Of a stretch of DNA of 64,000 bases, positions 47,430-59,037 are shown in pieces. The notes beneath the pieces were generated by a model. It saw nothing but the letters and a program-made list of their open reading frames with translations, was not told the DNA's origin and did not search any database. Numbering within the stretch: the stretch's first letter is position 1; the number at the start of each line of letters is the position of its first letter. Position numbers and translations under genes: made by a program. This stretch comes from Nematostella vectensis (taxonomy: Eukaryota > Cnidaria > Anthozoa > Actiniaria > Edwardsiidae), in the NCBI RefSeq assembly GCF_932526225.1, contig NC_064042.1, forward strand, positions 13,961,040 through 14,025,039, given 5' to 3'.

Positions 47430-48110
47430 CCCCCCCCTTAATGTACCTTAATATGTATCCAACGTTACATGTATTGCTTGCCTATTGCTTGAAAAAAGAC
47501 TTTATTATATTTTTTTGAAATTGTTTGTATTCATTTTTTAGCGTCAAATCAGTTATTTTCATCTCCCTCGAACCACAATCTTTCTCCTTCCCCCCCCCCC
47601 CCCCCCTACTCGCTATACCCTCACCTCGCCACATAGAAGATGCTTGACGATGGAGCAACATAGTATTACCTGGCTCTCCCCCCGTAACAACACACCCTCC
47701 TAACCCGAGCACCAAACCCTGGGGCTACCACCCTAACACTATACCCGGGCCGCACCTCCCGAACACTATACCTTACCCACCCCCTCCCCCCAACACCATC
47801 CCCTACAACTATCCTTACCTACCCCCCCCCCCCCCCCAACCGAACATTTTACAACCTCTTGCGCCATACCCTCAACTGAAACAACCTGGTCCTACAACCC
47901 TAGCACATGCTCTTGCCCTATCAATAATGACACCTAACACCATTATTTAAATTGCGACCGGGACTAAAGTACAACGAGAAAAAGAAAAACACGAGGGAAA
48001 AGCCTCTGTTAGCAGGGTACAAAAAATTGGAAAGATTTTCACAAATTACCTTTTCCATAATTTATTTGTGAAGAAATCACCTCTTTTACCACCCGGAGTG
48101 GTAAATCCAA
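47430..48110. other. C-rich low-complexity DNA, no gene seen
   Basis: Contains runs of 7-18 C near 47428, 47591, 47780 and 47823 and many CCTACC/CCCTAAC-like words leading into the 28-bp array. No coding signal. Confidence 0.7.
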
Positions 48111-48119
48111 TCCAAGCAC

Positions 48120-49430
48120 CAATCCCTGGTACTACCATTCCAACACTATACCCCCCACGCCTAACACAATAACCTAGCCCTACCATCCATTCCCTCGCCC
48201 TAGCACCTCAAGCATAATACCCTGGCCCTACCATCCCTAGCACAATACCCTCGCCCTACCACCCCTAGCACAATACCCTGGCCCTACCACCCCTAGCACA
48301 ATACCCTGGCCCTACCACCCCTAGCACAATACCCTGGCCCTACCACCCCTAGCACAATACCCTGGCCCTACCACCCCTAGCACAATACCCTGGCCCTACC
48401 ACCACTAGAACAATACCCTGGCCCTACCACCCCTAGCACAATACCCTGGCCCTACCACCCGTAGAACAATACCCTGGCCCTACCACCCCTAGCACAATAT
48501 CCTGGCCCTACCACCCCTAGCACAATACCCTGGCCCTACCGCCCCTAGCACAATACTCTGGCCCTACCGCCCCTAGCACAATACCCTCGCCCTACCACCC
48601 CTAGAACAATACCCTGGCCCTACCACCCCTAGAACAATACCCTTGCCTTACCACTCCTAGTGCAATACCCTCGCCCTACCACCCCTGGCCCTACCACCCC
48701 TAGCACAATACCCTCGCCGTACCACCCCTAGTACAATACCCTGGCCCTACCACCACTAGAATAATACCCTGGCCCTACCACCTCTAGCACAATACCCTCG
48801 CCGTACCACCCCTAGTACAATACCCTGGCCCTACCACCACTAGAACAATACCCTGGCCCTACCACCTCTAGCACAATACCCTCGCCGTACCACCCCTAGA
48901 ACAATACCCTGGCCCTACCACCTCTAGCACAATACCCTGGCCCTACCACCTCTAGTACAATACCCTGGCCCTACCACCCCTAGCACTATACCCTGGCCCT
49001 ACCGCTCCTAGCACAATACCCTCGCCCTACCACCCCTAGCACAATACCCTGGCCCTACAACCCCTAGCACAATACCCTCGCCCTACCGCCCCTAGCACAA
49101 TACCCTGGTCCTACCACCCTTAGCACAATACCCTGGCCCTACCACCCCTAGCACAATACCCTCGCCCTACCACCCCTAGCACAATACCCTGGCCCTACCA
49201 CCCCTAGCACAATACCCTGGCCCTACCACCCCTAGCACAATACCCTCGCCCTACCACCCCTAGCACAATACCCTGGCCCTACCACCCCTAGCACAATACC
49301 CTGGCCCTACCACCCCTAGCACATTACCCTCGCCCTACCGCCCCTAGCACAATACCCTGGCCCTACCACCCCTAGCACAATACCCTCGCCCTACCACCCC
49401 TAGCACAATACCCTAGCCCTACCACCCCGT
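48120..49430. repeat. 28-bp satellite, about 44 copies
   Basis: Unit CCCCTAGCACAATACCCTGG then CCCTACCA. Variants (CTCGCC for CTGGCC, TAGAACAA for TAGCACAA) recur in blocks, for example a repeated set of 3-4 units at 48690-48900, pointing to segmental spread within the array. Confidence 0.95.
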
Positions 49431-50095
49431 CCGTAGGTTAAGAAAAGTCATAGATTCGAATCCCTATAACCCCCAAAAATGTTTATTCATTTGCTTTGAT
49501 TTACTCTTATCAGTCGTTTATCAACACATTTTATAGTATGATGATACCAAAAATTAACCTAGAAATATATGTTAACATTTCAATTGTCTTGCTGCAGTAG
49601 CTACATGTACGTATCGGGCCAATTTTTTAAGAACTCCTCTTGAAGGTCATAAAAAGTCATCCAATATTAAAGATTTAAATCGTTGAGACCCATCTTTAAT
49701 ACACAAACCTTGTTTTTGCTTTACCACCCTATACTGCTCGGTGTGCCAGACTGCCCATTCTATGTGATCCTTGTTCCTGCTCTCGCCGTTGACTTCTCTT
49801 CACAAACCAAGCTATACACTCTATACTCTATACACTCGCTATACACTCTTTATAAGAATCTTTCTATAAGGTCTTTAAGAACGTCCTGAGATGTCACTAA
49901 TTTTTTAAGAAATTGCCGAGGCTCAGATATTATTATGAAGTTCATTTAGTTTATTATCTTACAGATAATTCATTTCGTCATAATATTTTTATATACACTT
50001 AAATTATAGAACATCCCTTATTTCAGAACATTCAGCCTTAAAATGCTCCAAAAATAAGAACGGCCCAGCCTCAACTGGAAATCAGACGTTCCTAT
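49431..50095. other. Unannotated stretch between the 28-bp array and the MULE-like insertion
   Basis: No gene recognised. A tRNA T-arm-like sequence (AGATTCGAATCCCTATAA) sits at 49451 just after the array. A short TATACACTC repeat lies near 49812-49850. Confidence 0.5.
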
Positions 50096-50108
50096 CTACT
50101 CTATTTCT

Positions 50109-50700
50109 CATTCTCGTTCCCAGAGCTTCTCGGTCATGCTTGCCGCCGGAGATTCTGGTAGCAGACGAAAACCGAAAGTCCCGGATTGTCCTAGAATCTA
50201 GGACAAACGATGCGAGTATTCGAGTCAAAAACTTTGCTCTCTAGTTTCTTTGCGTAGTAGCCGTCGCCATAATCCCGCCATAACGAATAGACCAACAAGA
50301 CAATACGTCTCGACTTTGATATACGTCTCGACTTTGATATATATTTACGTCTACGGAATTTACGATGAAACATGTTAGTATTTTCCATTTTTACTTGCGC
50401 GAATTGCGTTCCGTTGATCTTTCATTGATTCCTCGCTTAGTTTCACGCTAGCTATCATCTATACCCCGCTTTATTTGAAAGTTGATTTTCTTAGTATAAT
50501 TCCCAGGTTTCGGTACAAGCGTAGCTTCTTGTTTATATCGAAAGTGAATGCTATCTACCGGAAATAAACGCGTTGCGCAGGAGTGTGTACAATTTAACCC
50601 ATTACGCAGGCATTTTTCACAACCAATCAAATTCGCCAATAACCGTCTGCTACCAAAGCCTCCGACACACAACAGCGGAGGAGCTCTGGGAACGAGAATG
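50109..50700. mobile_element. 592-bp non-autonomous DNA transposon with 10-bp target duplication (Mutator-like)
   Basis: CATTCTCGTTCCCAGAGC at 50109-50126 and its perfect reverse complement at 50683-50700 are the ends; weaker inverted similarity continues about 45 bases further in (GCCGGAG, CTGGTAGCAGACG). CTCTATTTCT occurs directly outside both ends (50099-50108 and 50701-50710), a perfect 10-bp duplication. Long inverted ends with 9-11-bp duplications are typical of Mutator/MULE elements. It inserted 12 bp after the potassium-channel stop codon, in its 3' UTR. No transposase inside. Confidence 0.8.
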
Positions 50701-50721
50701 CTCTATTTCTATACGTTTTTA

Positions 50722-53700
50722 TCAGACACTATATCGCCGGCACCTCATCCAATCGCCCGTGTCACCTTCTCTTGACAACCCCAATTGTCTCTCGGTACTC
50801 ATACCAGAAGTTCGCGCGCTGCAAATAACATCCACGAAGCCTTTCTCCGAGCACTCGACAAGCACGTTGATAAGCAACGACACAAGGCAAAACCCAAAAA
50901 TGTATGGAATTGCTAGAAGAGTGTTCCAAAAAAACAAAGACTGCCTCGTGGATCCTGTCTGTTGTCTGTAATTATCAAAAGGGACAAAATCTCCAAAGCC
51001 GATAGTCGTGAAGGTGATGAACCAGCAATAGAGACTGTCCAGGAATGACCATTTGTCCAGGTACACACCAACCACTGACATAAGACACAGGAATCCCGTC
51101 ATCAGCATTATGCTGACGAAAAGGAGGCGCCGCAATGGACAAGGCGGGGTTGGTGCCCCATACACTTTGCGGTGGATAAAGGCCGTGGCGGTGCTGATGA
51201 GGTGCAGTCCCAAATCCCCGCTTGTCTTGAGTGACATGGCGGTAAGAGCGAGTCCGATGAGACAGTATGGGATGGTAAGACCACGCCCTGTTGAGGCCCG
51301 AGGGGTCAAGTCACCGTATCCTGTGTGTGGGACGGACCAGGGGGGTGGGCTGGTTAAGGGGTTGGCGAAAAGCAGAAAGCAATCGCTCAAAGAACAATCA
51401 TTTCTGCAGGCCGATCTTACCCCCACAAAGCTTTGTGAAGCAAGAGAAAAAAAGTCGATTTTTCTACTGGACCGCCTCTTAGTATATAGGGTTTTCATAT
51501 GTTGGGCCCGCGCTTTCGAGGGATGATCCGGGTAGGATACAAACACACCCCGCTTGTACAGACGAGTTGATTGTGCTGGCATAGTTTCTGGCATAATTGC
51601 AACGAAAAGCATGATTTTCACACTTTTTGCAAAAAGCAATGCTCAGAATAATTTGCATTTTGTCGACCGAAAATATTATAACCAGCCTCATATATCCCTC
51701 ATAGTTTATTATTCAGATGTAAAAGTGAGCTCGTGATCTCTTTTCTATTTTATCAATGTTATTGTTTTTTTAGGGGTGTGTGGGGGGGGGGGGGGGGGGG
51801 GGGGGGGAGGTGAGGATGAGGGAAGGGATGAAAAATAGCAAAAACAGGAAGTCTAACAAATATTGTTCCCAGTCCTACTCTTGCTCTAGTGGAACTGTGC
51901 AATGTGTTGCTGCTGATCGCGAGGAAAGGAAAGTTGAAACGTGCTGTGGAGAATTCCAATCCGTCAACCTCATTGGTGCTCGGCTGCACTATGATTAATT
52001 ACAAGCATGTGTAATGCTTCAGTATAACATTTAAACTCTTTTTATGCCTTACAGTAAAGCTCTGTATTACTGGGTTGCTGAAATACGGCCACATTAACCC
52101 TTTCAGACTGGGCTTTTTTAGCTGTCTGTGACGGGGGAGGAGGCTAAAGCCCCCCCCTCCCTCCGTATTTCATGAACTACTTAGGCTATGACCATCACAC
52201 TTACAGGCAATGATCACCAACATGCAAAGAATCGTCACACGCTCTATTTTGGGTGTGGTCGAATCAATTATGACGTCACAATGACGTCAAAAATACGATT
52301 TTTAGCAATTCTTTCAAATATTGCATATTATCAGATATCAGGTTGAAATAATCTTCCATCATTCAGATGTGTCAGAATCCGCCTTTTTACGGTTACACAA
52401 TGCAAAAAGGCCATAAAAATGTTTATAATCAATCTTGGATCCGCCATATCTTGGATTTTATAATTTTTTGCAAAAAAAAAAACTTGAATTATTACAGAAA
52501 AAAGTATATGCATGCATGTATTACTGCTCATAGTAATGATAAATGCTTAATATTAGATTTTAAAGTGTCTCTAGTAAATCTAGTGTCATTTTAACAACAG
52601 CTGTGAGAGAGCAAAATTCCCCCCCCCCCCCCCCCCCAATATCCGAGGTAAAAAAGTTCTAGCGCTGTTGTGAAACTTGTCACCTTAACAAACCTATTAG
52701 GTAAAAACAGGCTATTAAATCTGAGAAACAGGACCAAAATATGAAAAACTCTCTATTTTTTAGTTTTTGGGGAACTTATGTGTGAAATAACGGTTGCCGT
52801 GGTAACATGGAGCGTATCCTCGACATGTCAATGGCATCAAAACGTCCGCAGATAGATTTTAGGAAAAGTCACCAAGTTTTGGCCTCGTAGCTGCTATGGT
52901 TCAGAAGTAATAGTAATTTCCTCCCCAGTCATATCACCTTTTTTATTGTTTTTGCTCATTTTTTGCCAATTTGTTGAAAATGAGCACAATTTAGCATAAT
53001 TTTGATTGAAAGCGAGCAATGCTACTAGCAAAATATGCCAGTTTTACTAGCACAATCGACTCATCCCCACCCGCTATTGTGAGCGGGGACGGGGGGGATG
53101 GATGCGACTAGGGTATGACCACGCCTCTCTAGTGTGCGGGGACGGGGGGTACGAGTAGGGTATGACCACGCCCCTATTGTGTGAGGTGACGGAGTTGGGA
53201 GGATTGCGACTAGGGTACGACTACGTCCCGCTAGTGTCAGGGGGATGACGTTGCCGTAGCATGTATTGAATTAAAAAAAAATTATGGCATATCAATTTTT
53301 AGATGAAGTGTTAGGTCCTTCATTTGGCAAATGGCAACATACCGACGGTAAGAATGGCTGCAAAGGTGAATTCGCACGCCGTGCGGTAGTCCCAGTATCT
53401 TCTCCTTTTGATATCCACAGCCCGCCCAGCTTCTCTCACGAAATGCTCAAACTGCGAAGCGTTAAGCGTGATGTTCGTTTCATTTAACAGCGTGAAATTC
53501 AAATCAGCTAACAATCTAAAAAGAGGACAAGATGTATTTACATTGCATGGAGTTTCAATTTTTCCGACAGCCATGCTTGGGTCAAGGTATTTTCAATAAA
53601 TCAGGGGCCGGTTGCACCACAGCCCGGATAGGTTATCCTTTTTACCAGAACGTTCTTGTAAGAGTTCAAATCATGAATCTTGATTCTTAAAAAGGCGCTT

Positions 53701-54747
53701 TAATACGGCAAGAGAACACGCAAAAAGAAAATATAAACACAACACTACACTACACACGTCTTTTCAACAAGTTGTTTTTTTGTTTTTTAACTATTTTTGT
53801 TTACCGTAAATATCAATAGGGACAAAAAAAGAGCTTGGGCTAACTGTGGTAGTTCATCCGTCGTTTGCATGTGTTTTAACTTGCATTGTGTCTGAAATTG
53901 ATCTAAATTCTGACAATAAATTAAAAAAAAGACGTCATTTTGTTTTTTCTTTACATTTTTTCAGGTGGATTTTTACTAAGATTTTACCTGACCTCTATCA
54001 TGCGGATAACTTTAAACGCTGGATAACTTTTATTCGGGCTCTGTGCAACCAAATCACGCCACTCGGATAAGTTTTATCCGCTGGATAAAGATTTATAACC
54101 GGTAGATAAGACTTATCCAAGCTTTGTGCAACCGGCCCCAGCCATGTTACCTAATTTTTTTCAATTTTTTTTCGAAATCGGAGTCTTTTATCTGATTATT
54201 ATGTGCGAACGAAGACCTTTAATGCTCATTTTTAAAAATGATGCCAAAATAAGATTGCATAACTACGAGCCACTAGAAGATTTAAAATAAGAGCAAGGGG
54301 TATCAGAGCAGCCAAAATCAGCTGGAATAAATATAGAGCCTCACAAATTCAAAGTTAGGCCAGATGCCGTAAAAAGAAAAAAATAACCCGCAGGTTGATA
54401 GCTTAAATAAGCGGAGGGGGGCTAATGTATTTGTGGGCTAGTGGAAAACCATATTTGTTACGATAAGAATTTGTAGCTGTAAAATAAGATAATATCACTT
54501 AAATACCGAACCTAAAGTGTTTTAAAAATACACGGAAACGTACAAGACAGCACTGTTCGCTATTTGAATCTAGAATTGTTTGTTTGTTTATCTGCGCTGT
54601 TAAAGTTTGAACTTGCCTTTCTGAGATGGTAGCGTTTGTTTCTTCTTTTTCTTCCACCAGCTTGAACATTAAACCTCCAAGAAACCCGTACGAATAGAAC
54701 AAACCCATCCTAATAAACCAGGTTTTCCATAGTCTTTTCATTGCCAT
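50722..54747 (-). CDS. Two-pore-domain potassium channel (KCNK family), complete
   Basis: Three exons, 54617-54747, 53343-53515 and 50722-51320, give 300 residues plus stop. Topology: M1 about 11-32; extracellular cap about 35-85 with N-glycosylation sites (NFT, NET, NIT, NAS); pore helix and first filter TVGYGD at 100-105; M2 about 116-133; M3 about 165-188; second filter TIGFGD at 207-212; M4 about 231-258; short C-terminal tail. Two pore loops in one 300-residue chain define K2P leak channels; subfamily (TASK, TREK, TWIK) is not resolved. Intron 1 starts GC (AG|GCAAGT) and ends TTTTTAG; intron 2 is GT-AG and splits the filter codon Gly102. The start is M at 54747; an in-frame ATG at 54834 would add 29 residues. 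The tail has LSREGDTGDWMRCRRYSV. Confidence 0.9.
51782..51808. repeat. Homopolymer G run (26 G)
   Basis: An uninterrupted run of about 26 G in intron 2 of the potassium-channel gene, with flanking GGTGTGTG and GAGGTGAGG. Confidence 0.9.
53065..53225. repeat. Three-copy tandem repeat of about 55 bp
   Basis: Copies share GTGNGCGGGGACGGGGGG and GACTAGGGTATGACCACGCC, in intron 2 of the potassium-channel gene. Confidence 0.7.
53604..54139. mobile_element. 536-bp TIR element, GGGGCCGGTTGCAC ends
   Basis: GGGGCCGGTTGCACCACAGC at 53604 and the reverse complement of GGGGCCGGTTGCACAAAGCT ending at 54139 are inverted. GGATAA/TTATCC motifs are frequent just inside. Ends of this kind are common in PIF/Harbinger-type MITEs (from memory of the family, not tested). 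It lies in intron 1 of the potassium-channel gene. Confidence 0.65.
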
Positions 54748-54960
54748 GGTATTGTAGTGTTTGCGACAGACACGATAACGGGATGTTTTGAGAAAGATTT
54801 TTAAATTGATTGCACTAGAAAAACTCATAACCAATATAAAATTGAGTTTGAATAATTAATTTAATATGCCAGGCGACTAAGCATTAAGATTGTTTGCTAA
54901 AATTATAAAGGTAAGGTCGTTGTAAATTGACTTTATTGGTGGTAGACAACGACACAGAGG

Positions 54961-55025
54961 CTGTTACGCCGCAAAATGTAAAAACTAACGCGAAATATAA
55001 TAACGAAAAATGTAATAACTTTATC
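54961..55025. repeat. Left copy of an ACGCGAAATGTAATAAC repeat
   Basis: Starts CTGTTACGCCGCAAAATGTA and continues with AACGCGAAATATAATAACG. The same sequence, inverted, ends at 59658; the first 21 bases are identical. The two could be termini of one 4.7-kb element or independent relics. Confidence 0.6.
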
Positions 55026-55314
55026 TATTGACCTTCAGTATAAATCCAGTATATACTATCACGAATCTCGCAATTTCATTGGTTGCCGTACTTACTATCT
55101 ATTGAGCCATAGATAGTGCAGGGTGTTAATGGCTTTTTTCGTGAAACAAGATTTGGCTAATTTTTTCACCCTACGAGAAACGTGAAATCGTCCATTTTGG
55201 AACATGACGGAAAAACATGACGTGACGCTTCAAATAAGCCAATTTCACACCGAATAAGGCGGAGAATTTCTCTGAGTACTTAGTAACTTATAGCAAACAA
55301 AATATCAAGTTCGA

Positions 55315-55682
55315 ATTTTTTTTAATTGATGCGACTTTTTGTACCCCCCTTGACACCTACATGACACCTACCGAGTTTGGTTGCCATATAATTTTTCCCT
55401 CGTGAAATATAAATATTTTGTATTTTGATGACGTCAGCATATTTTTGTTTCTAGTGACGCCGTCGATGACGTCACAGATCACATGACCACAGTTTTGCAC
55501 TTCCCTTGACACATACATGACAGCTGCCAGGTTTAGTTGTCATACGATGCTTCGAAGGGACGGACGGACATCGCGTCACGAAAACCCGAGCCGATGGGTT
55601 ACCAATGATTTGTTGCCATATTTCTTTTGTATAACATCTTTTTAGGTATAGGGCTCCACTTACGCCGCGTGGAAGCTCCGCT
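55315..55682. mobile_element. Truncated inverted copy of the 20452-21265 element
   Basis: Shares, in reverse orientation, ACGGACGGACATCGCGTCAC, GAAAAC, the CACATGACC/GACGTCA blocks and the terminal AGCTCCGCTA at 55673-55682. The other terminus is missing. Confidence 0.65.
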
Positions 55683-57630
55683 ATGAAAATTATTTTGGTA
55701 CTTAGGTGCTTATCTTTTTGGTATTTTGGTGCTTCCTTTAGATAAGTTTTTATTATTTCCCTAAAATACCTTTATCCCTCTAAATTTCATTTAATTTTTT
55801 TTCAATAAAATCTAAGGAATTGCTTGAACTTTGTATGTGTTGTTGATCTAGAAAATATGTATATGTTTACTTTGAGAAGTTATTAAATGTGCTCTGAACA
55901 CATGAAGTAGTTTAAAAAATGGGAGTAGTTTTTAAATGTGCTCTGCGCAGTGGAAGTAGTTTTAAAACAATTATCATAATATTTTTTAAATGTGCTTGAC
56001 GATTGTCAGCAAAATAAATACCATTTCACAGGGGCCAAAATTAATGGCCAATTGGCATTTAAGTAGATAGTATTTTAGGGAAAAATGGATCCGTTTGATG
56101 GGACCTTGACGTAACAGTGTTTTAGTTTGAGCTATTGGTTTTAGCATTAAAGAAAGGACAACAACAAAAGGCCAATAAATACATTATTCTCCATACAAAT
56201 CGTCTTCCGACTCACATTGGCAGTGTTTTTTGGTCGCTTTCTGTTTGTCGCTTGTGGTTTTGTTCGCTTTGTCATCTCGTCGACACGAGTGAATATTTTC
56301 CAGCTGAAAAGAGACACCAATCCAAAGTCCTCTCTTTTTTGGAACATGAATCTTGGCGTGAATGAATATTAGTAGAACTCTGTTTAGTAGTGTTGATCCT
56401 TAGACACAAGATTGCATGGGGAAAAAGGCACTGGTTTCCGCAAGCACTCGAGAAGAATTCCTTCCATGCTTGCATTTTGTTGCACCATCAAAGACGAAGT
56501 TTTTTCTCTAAAATATTCCTATGAAAATCCATGGTATTACCATCAGCACTTCTTTGCATTTCCTTTTGAATATTCGTAGAGTCTCGGGTACAAATGGCGT
56601 ATTCATTTCCGTTATTTGTTTTTACACAAAGAAAATTACGTGTGCCCGAGTGGAAAGATCTGTGCCGACGTGCCTGGTTTCTATTGTGTAAAATAATCGT
56701 AATAAATCGATGAAAATCGATCAATACGTATCAATTGTTAAAAATCGTTAACTTTCTCAAAGTGCGAGCGATTTTTTACGATTTTTAAATTTAATCGATA
56801 TCGATTCTTTCTGATTTATCGTTGCAAAATCGGTATCGATTTTTAACGATTGACTAGACCAGGCTTCTAGAGTACTCTGATTGGAACATGGCTACAGATT
56901 CAAATTATTTATTGAGACATTAGATTCGGGACAGTTTTTCGTTTTATTTTATTTTCTTGTTGTAGGGAAGGGATATTCCTTCTCAAACTCTCCAAGTTTG
57001 CCTAAATATTGGAACTGTTTTCAAGATGGGAATTGTATTTACAGATGTCTCATGGCGACGGGGAAATGCGTTGCCTCTACAAAATAGGTGGTATTTGCCT
57101 TTGTCTTTCTAATTTAAAGTTTAGGAGGAATACTAAACTCATGTCGAATTCATTACTAATACAATTTAGTGTATTTTTCAAAAAAAGGGGGGGGGGATAA
57201 AAGTTTGAATGCCCAGTTTGGTTTTTCTCTGTTAGGGCTAGGTGCTCATGTTTTTTGATTAATGTGAAATGTAGATATAATACAACATAATAGAAGCAGT
57301 ACAGGATGCATTCGGACGTCCTAAAAATGCCGACGACATTACTTTGAATTGAAATTAGTTTTCTTTTATATCTGGTTTCTAACAATTGGCAAGTAATTTT
57401 GTATTCAGTCCCCGATAATCCAGAGGTATTTTTCACCAAGCTGTACACATACTAGCAGTACAGCAGTACATTTAAGTACTAGTAAAGAGGCTGAGAAACT
57501 GCCGAACTTACTATTTCACAGTTCACTGTTTTCACATCCCTTAAGCCTTGGTAATTTTTTGCACAACACCGTATTCTATAGACTTAATCAAGTCACACTT
57601 GTACAAAATTATTCACAGACAAGCTTTGAA
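55683..57630. other. Gap between transposon copy and GPCR, no gene seen
   Basis: Mostly AT-rich. Near 55900-55990 two to three copies of TTTAAATGTGCTCTG occur. At 56695-56850 lies an ATCGAT/AATCG-rich block related to the MIS12 intron element. A G run sits at 57187-57196. ORFs up to 123 codons have no recognisable domain. Confidence 0.55.
56695..56850. repeat. ATCGAT/AATCG-rich block
   Basis: Contains AAATCGATGAAAATCGATCA, TTTAATCGATATCGATTCTT and GGTATCGATTTTTAACGATT, partly as an inverted repeat around a GTGCGAGCG centre. Related in composition and arrangement to 34981-35872. Confidence 0.55.
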
Positions 57631-58724
57631 ATGTCACTAAACAACTCTAGCCTCGTCGAAAATTGTGCCATCGCCGACCTGAACTTCTGCGCCATTAAAG
57701 TGCACGTTGGAATTCTGATTACTGTGGCCCGTGCGCCCTGGTCGCCAACATTCTTCTAGGTTTCGCCGCTTACTTATTGTGGACTCAAGACAGATCACCG
57801 GAAAAGATCTTGATCTTCAACCTGGTGGTCTCCAGCCTGGCTATGTTAGCGGCACTGCCTTTGTATGCTGTTTTCGTCACCAAATCGGGTCTCTTCTTGG
57901 CTTGTGATAATGGAATAATCATACTCTATCGCGTTAAAAGCTGGGTTCACTTTACTGCAAACTTTTCAACCCTGGCTACGCTTGCAGCCATAGGTTATGA
58001 TAGGTTTGAGACGTTGACCAAGTTCCCTGGCCAAAGAAAGCTGACGATAAGACGATCGTGTTTCTTCGTTGTTTCCTCTTGGGGCTTGTCTATTGTATTG
58101 GCCTTTTTTGTTTTTTTCGCTCTCGTGCCAACTGTGTGCGAACGAAAATGTGTCATGCCAGACTTTTCACTCGAAAATGAATCCGAAAGCTCGTCAAGAA
58201 TACCATTTCTCGTCACAAGACTCGTCATAATAACAGGCTACATAACTTCGTGCTGTTGTGTAACGGGATTTAGCCTTCTATTTGTAACTTGGGCGATACG
58301 CAAGCACCGACAACAGATAGAAGGCACGTATGGAGTGGCGCGCGCTCAAAAGGAGATCGACTTTACCAAAGTGATAATTTCAATTTCTCTGACCTACATT
58401 CTCGCTTGGGCACCTTCCGGTGTTACCCAAACCCTCAAGTACCGAAGTTTGGCTGCCTACTGTTTGGATTACTGGATGATTTCTTTGTCTTTTAGCAGCG
58501 CGTTACTTGTACCGATTATATACATAAGAATGGACAAGCGTATGTTGGCAGCGATAAGGAGTAAATTTGGCGGGAACAGGCTTGTCCCTTCGCAGATATC
58601 TAAAGCAAGCGGGAGCGGGGGTCGTGATACATCATCCCTTCCGCTAAAGACCATCGATAGAAAGCTTGATGGGCCTGAAGGGACACAAAACGGAGCCTTT
58701 AGTCCAACTGCGGGTAGACCATAA
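57631..58724 (+). pseudogene. Class A (rhodopsin-like) GPCR with a one-base frameshift in TM1
   Basis: Intronless. ATG at 57631 opens MSLNNSSLVENCAIADLNFC, an N-glycosylated N terminus leading into TM1 (HVGILITVA). The frame then ends at a TAG at 57757-57759. The rest of TM1 (ALVANILLGFAAYLLW, with the conserved Asn) and TM2-TM7 continue in another frame to the stop at 58722-58724; one missing base near 57731-57737 explains both. Class A features: DRF in place of DRY after TM3 (IGYDRFETL), AWAP in place of CWxP in TM6, VPIIY in place of NPxxY in TM7, a basic helix-8-like stretch and a Ser-rich tail. The site equivalent to the opsin lysine is not Lys. Ligand unknown. Either a young pseudogene or a sequencing error: everything else is intact. 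Confidence 0.8.
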
Positions 58725-58910
58725 GGCCAGTAACATTAGACGTCGGCTTCGAGTTAAAGAATTTCTGTAAGTTACCGGTAATACCAAGTGGGAGAAAGCA
58801 TTCTTTCCATCGGCTTTATTTTTGGTAGCTTTATTTTCGGTTCAATTAGAAATGTAGTATAGAACTTGGTTGCAGATTATTGCTTTTGAGATTTCGTAAT
58901 TTGTCGATAA

Positions 58911-59037
58911 GAATAAAAAAACTTCCTGTAAATTGGAATCTATTGTATATCCATAGCACTTTATTGGGGTAAGTCTTGTTAGAATTTTGAAAAAAAACTT
59001 CCTGTAAATTGGAATTTATTGTATATCCATAGCACTT
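58911..59037. repeat. Two-copy tandem duplication of about 73 bp
   Basis: AAAAAACTTCCTGTAAATTG then GAAT(C/T)TATTGTATATCCAT and AGCACTTTA occur at 58915 and 58988. Confidence 0.85.
58912..58917 (+). terminator. Candidate poly(A) signal of the GPCR gene
   Basis: AATAAA 188 bases after the GPCR stop codon, same strand. It lies at the start of the first copy of a tandem duplication. Confidence 0.4.

Noticed and set aside
42330-49430. CRISPR-like arrays
   Set aside because: Units are directly contiguous with no unique spacers, and the context is an intron-rich animal genome.
49431-49478. tRNA gene
   Set aside because: Only a T-arm-like sequence is present; no D arm, anticodon arm or acceptor stem can be paired.
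57631-58724. Opsin identity for the GPCR
   Set aside because: The position matching the chromophore lysine in TM7 is Phe/Ser, and the NPxxY and DRY motifs are altered, so an opsin call is not supported.
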